Source of the DNA: Victivallaceae bacterium
GTDB lineage: Bacteria; Verrucomicrobiota; Lentisphaeria; Victivallales; Victivallaceae
Direction of reading: 5' to 3'
Length of the DNA stretch: 42,172 bases
Assembly: GCA_028691615.1 (NCBI GenBank)
Contig: JAQUYX010000004.1
Coordinates: 1-42,172 of the forward strand
The notes beneath the pieces were generated by a model, which had not been told where the DNA came from, ran no database searches, and was given only the letters and a program-made list of their open reading frames with translations. How positions within the stretch are numbered: position 1 is the first letter of the stretch; every line of letters begins with the position of its first letter. The translations under genes were made by a program, and so were the position numbers. Of this stretch, positions 41,397-42,172 are shown one piece after another.

Positions 41397-42172
41397 GAGT
41401 TACGCTCCGCCATTTCCCGCAGAGTCTCTTCCAGCTTCGCGAGAATCATTTTTTCCGGATAAACGCCCAGCGGCCGCCCTTCGCGGAAGAGCACGAAGGC
41501 GTCTCGGCCTCCCGCCAGCCCCACATCCGCACCCTTCGCCTCTCCCGGTCCGTTGACCGGACAGCCCATAACCGCAATTCGCGCGGGAAGACGCACTCCC
41601 TGCCGCCGGAGTTTTGTCGTCAGCTCCTCCACTTGCCGAACCACGGCAAAGAGATCCACTTCCGTTCTGCCGCAGGTCGGGCAGGAAATGATTTCCCCGG
41701 TGGATTCCCGGAGTTGGCAACTTTGCAGAATCTCCATGGCCGCAATCACTTCCGCTTCCGGTTCCTCCGACAGACTGACCCGGATGGTGTCCCCGATCCC
41801 GTCCAGCAGAAGCGATCCGATGCCGATGGCCGATTTTATCCTCGCACGATTCCCGAACCCCGCCTCCGTCACGCCCAGATGCAGCGGATAGTCGGTCGCC
41901 GCGGCGAACATTCTGGCCGCCGCCGTCGAAGAGGGAACATCGGAGCCTTTGATCGATACTTTGATCTTCTCCACACCGAATTTTTCCAGAATCAAACACT
42001 GTTCGCGTGCGCTTTGCGCCAGAGCTTCGGCAAGGATTTCCGTGCAGCGTGCGCCGTCCGCGGCGGCAAGTTTTAAGCGATACGATTTGGCCAGACTGCC
42101 TGAATTCGCGCCCACCCGGATCACAGTGCCGTGCTTGCGCGCGGCCTCCGCGACCTGCCGGACCGCGTCCTC
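41393..42172 (-). CDS. ispG: 4-hydroxy-3-methylbut-2-enyl diphosphate synthase (partial, N-terminus off the right edge)
   Basis: IspG is the iron-sulfur enzyme of the non-mevalonate isoprenoid pathway. The minus strand reads open from the window's right edge, giving the last 260 residues; the first hundred or so are missing. It has the TIM-barrel segment GTVIRVGANSGSLAK, VKVSIKGSDV-like and LHLGVTEAG strands and the GIGDTIRVSLS motif. The 4Fe-4S domain has SCPTCGRTEVDL and MGCPVNGPGEAKGAD, which carry the three cluster cysteines and the conserved Glu of E. coli IspG. The stop overlaps the sensor gene start. Confidence 0.96.
   Translation of the reverse strand, partial: EDAVRQVAEAARKHGTVIRVGANSGSLAKSYRLKLAAADGARCTEILAEALAQSAREQCLILEKFGVEKIKVSIKGSDVPSSTAAARMFAAATDYPLHLGVTEAGFGNRARIKSAIGIGSLLLDGIGDTIRVSLSEEPEAEVIAAMEILQSCQLRESTGEIISCPTCGRTEVDLFAVVRQVEELTTKLRRQGVRLPARIAVMGCPVNGPGEAKGADVGLAGGRDAFVLFREGRPLGVYPEKMILAKLEETLREMAERNS

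Noticed and set aside
1-42172. Defence islands, prophage, transposons or CRISPR
   Set aside because: No transposase, integrase, phage or Cas-like product, no spaced direct repeats, and even base composition across the window. The gene content is core metabolism and envelope.

Overview
The window looks like chromosomal backbone from a Gram-negative bacterium of the PVC superphylum, most likely Lentisphaerota (Victivallales-like). This placement rests on protein resemblance read by eye, not on a computed phylogeny. The evidence is lipid A and heptose genes (lpxB, a waaC-type heptosyltransferase), several lipobox-bearing lipoproteins, a Pal/OmpA-type lipoprotein, a serine/threonine kinase fused to a formylglycine-generating-enzyme-like domain (an arrangement known from PVC bacteria, including chlamydial Pkn1), and moderately GC-rich, tightly packed operons with AAGGAG-type ribosome sites and many ATGA or TAATG overlaps. 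I see no insertion sequences, phage genes, CRISPR arrays, tRNAs or rRNAs.

Layout. Positions 1-2124 (minus): recF (runs off the left edge) and dnaN. 2482-5957 (plus): an arginine-phosphatase-like enzyme, a ribose-5-phosphate isomerase B/serine hydroxymethyltransferase fusion, and serS, closed by a strong terminator. 6145-12094 (plus): topA with an unusual repeated tail, a metallo-beta-lactamase-fold hydrolase, glmM, a GlmU-like acyltransferase and rubrerythrin, closed by a bidirectional terminator. 12231-18701 (minus): a GH78 rhamnosidase-like enzyme, an EamA transporter, a lipoprotein, then an envelope operon (coiled-coil membrane protein, two very small membrane or lipoprotein genes, a DUF486 protein, heptosyltransferase). 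19062-22949 (minus): fmt-rpe, then a PurN-like formyltransferase, a PmtA-like methyltransferase and trmB. 23222-28369 (plus): a four-gene membrane and kinase operon. 28409-32551 (plus): dapB-lpxB-pncC-AGE epimerase-cupin lipoprotein. 32715-33281: pal-like gene. 33404-38882 (plus): metK-PfkB kinase-ahcY-purQ-Ca2+/cation exchanger. 38952-42172 (minus): ispG (runs off the right edge) and a transmembrane sensor with no output domain.

How genes work together. glmM and the GlmU-like protein point to UDP-GlcNAc supply for peptidoglycan and lipid A. lpxB and the heptosyltransferase act later in LPS synthesis, and dapB feeds diaminopimelate and lysine. metK, the adenosine-kinase-like protein and ahcY form a SAM regeneration cycle, with purQ alongside. 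The RpiB-SHMT fusion, fmt, purN-like and purQ genes all touch one-carbon and purine metabolism.

The best candidate for an undescribed system is the operon at 23222-28369. A four-helix protein resembling the TolQ/ExbB/MotA core is followed by a long coiled-coil protein whose single N-terminal membrane helix carries an aspartate, as MotB and ExbD do. A membrane kinase with a degenerate FGE-like sensor domain and a small single-pass protein follow. Several transcription units share a TATATTA-type -10 element, with TTG-like -35 boxes at a 17-base spacing in the clearest cases.
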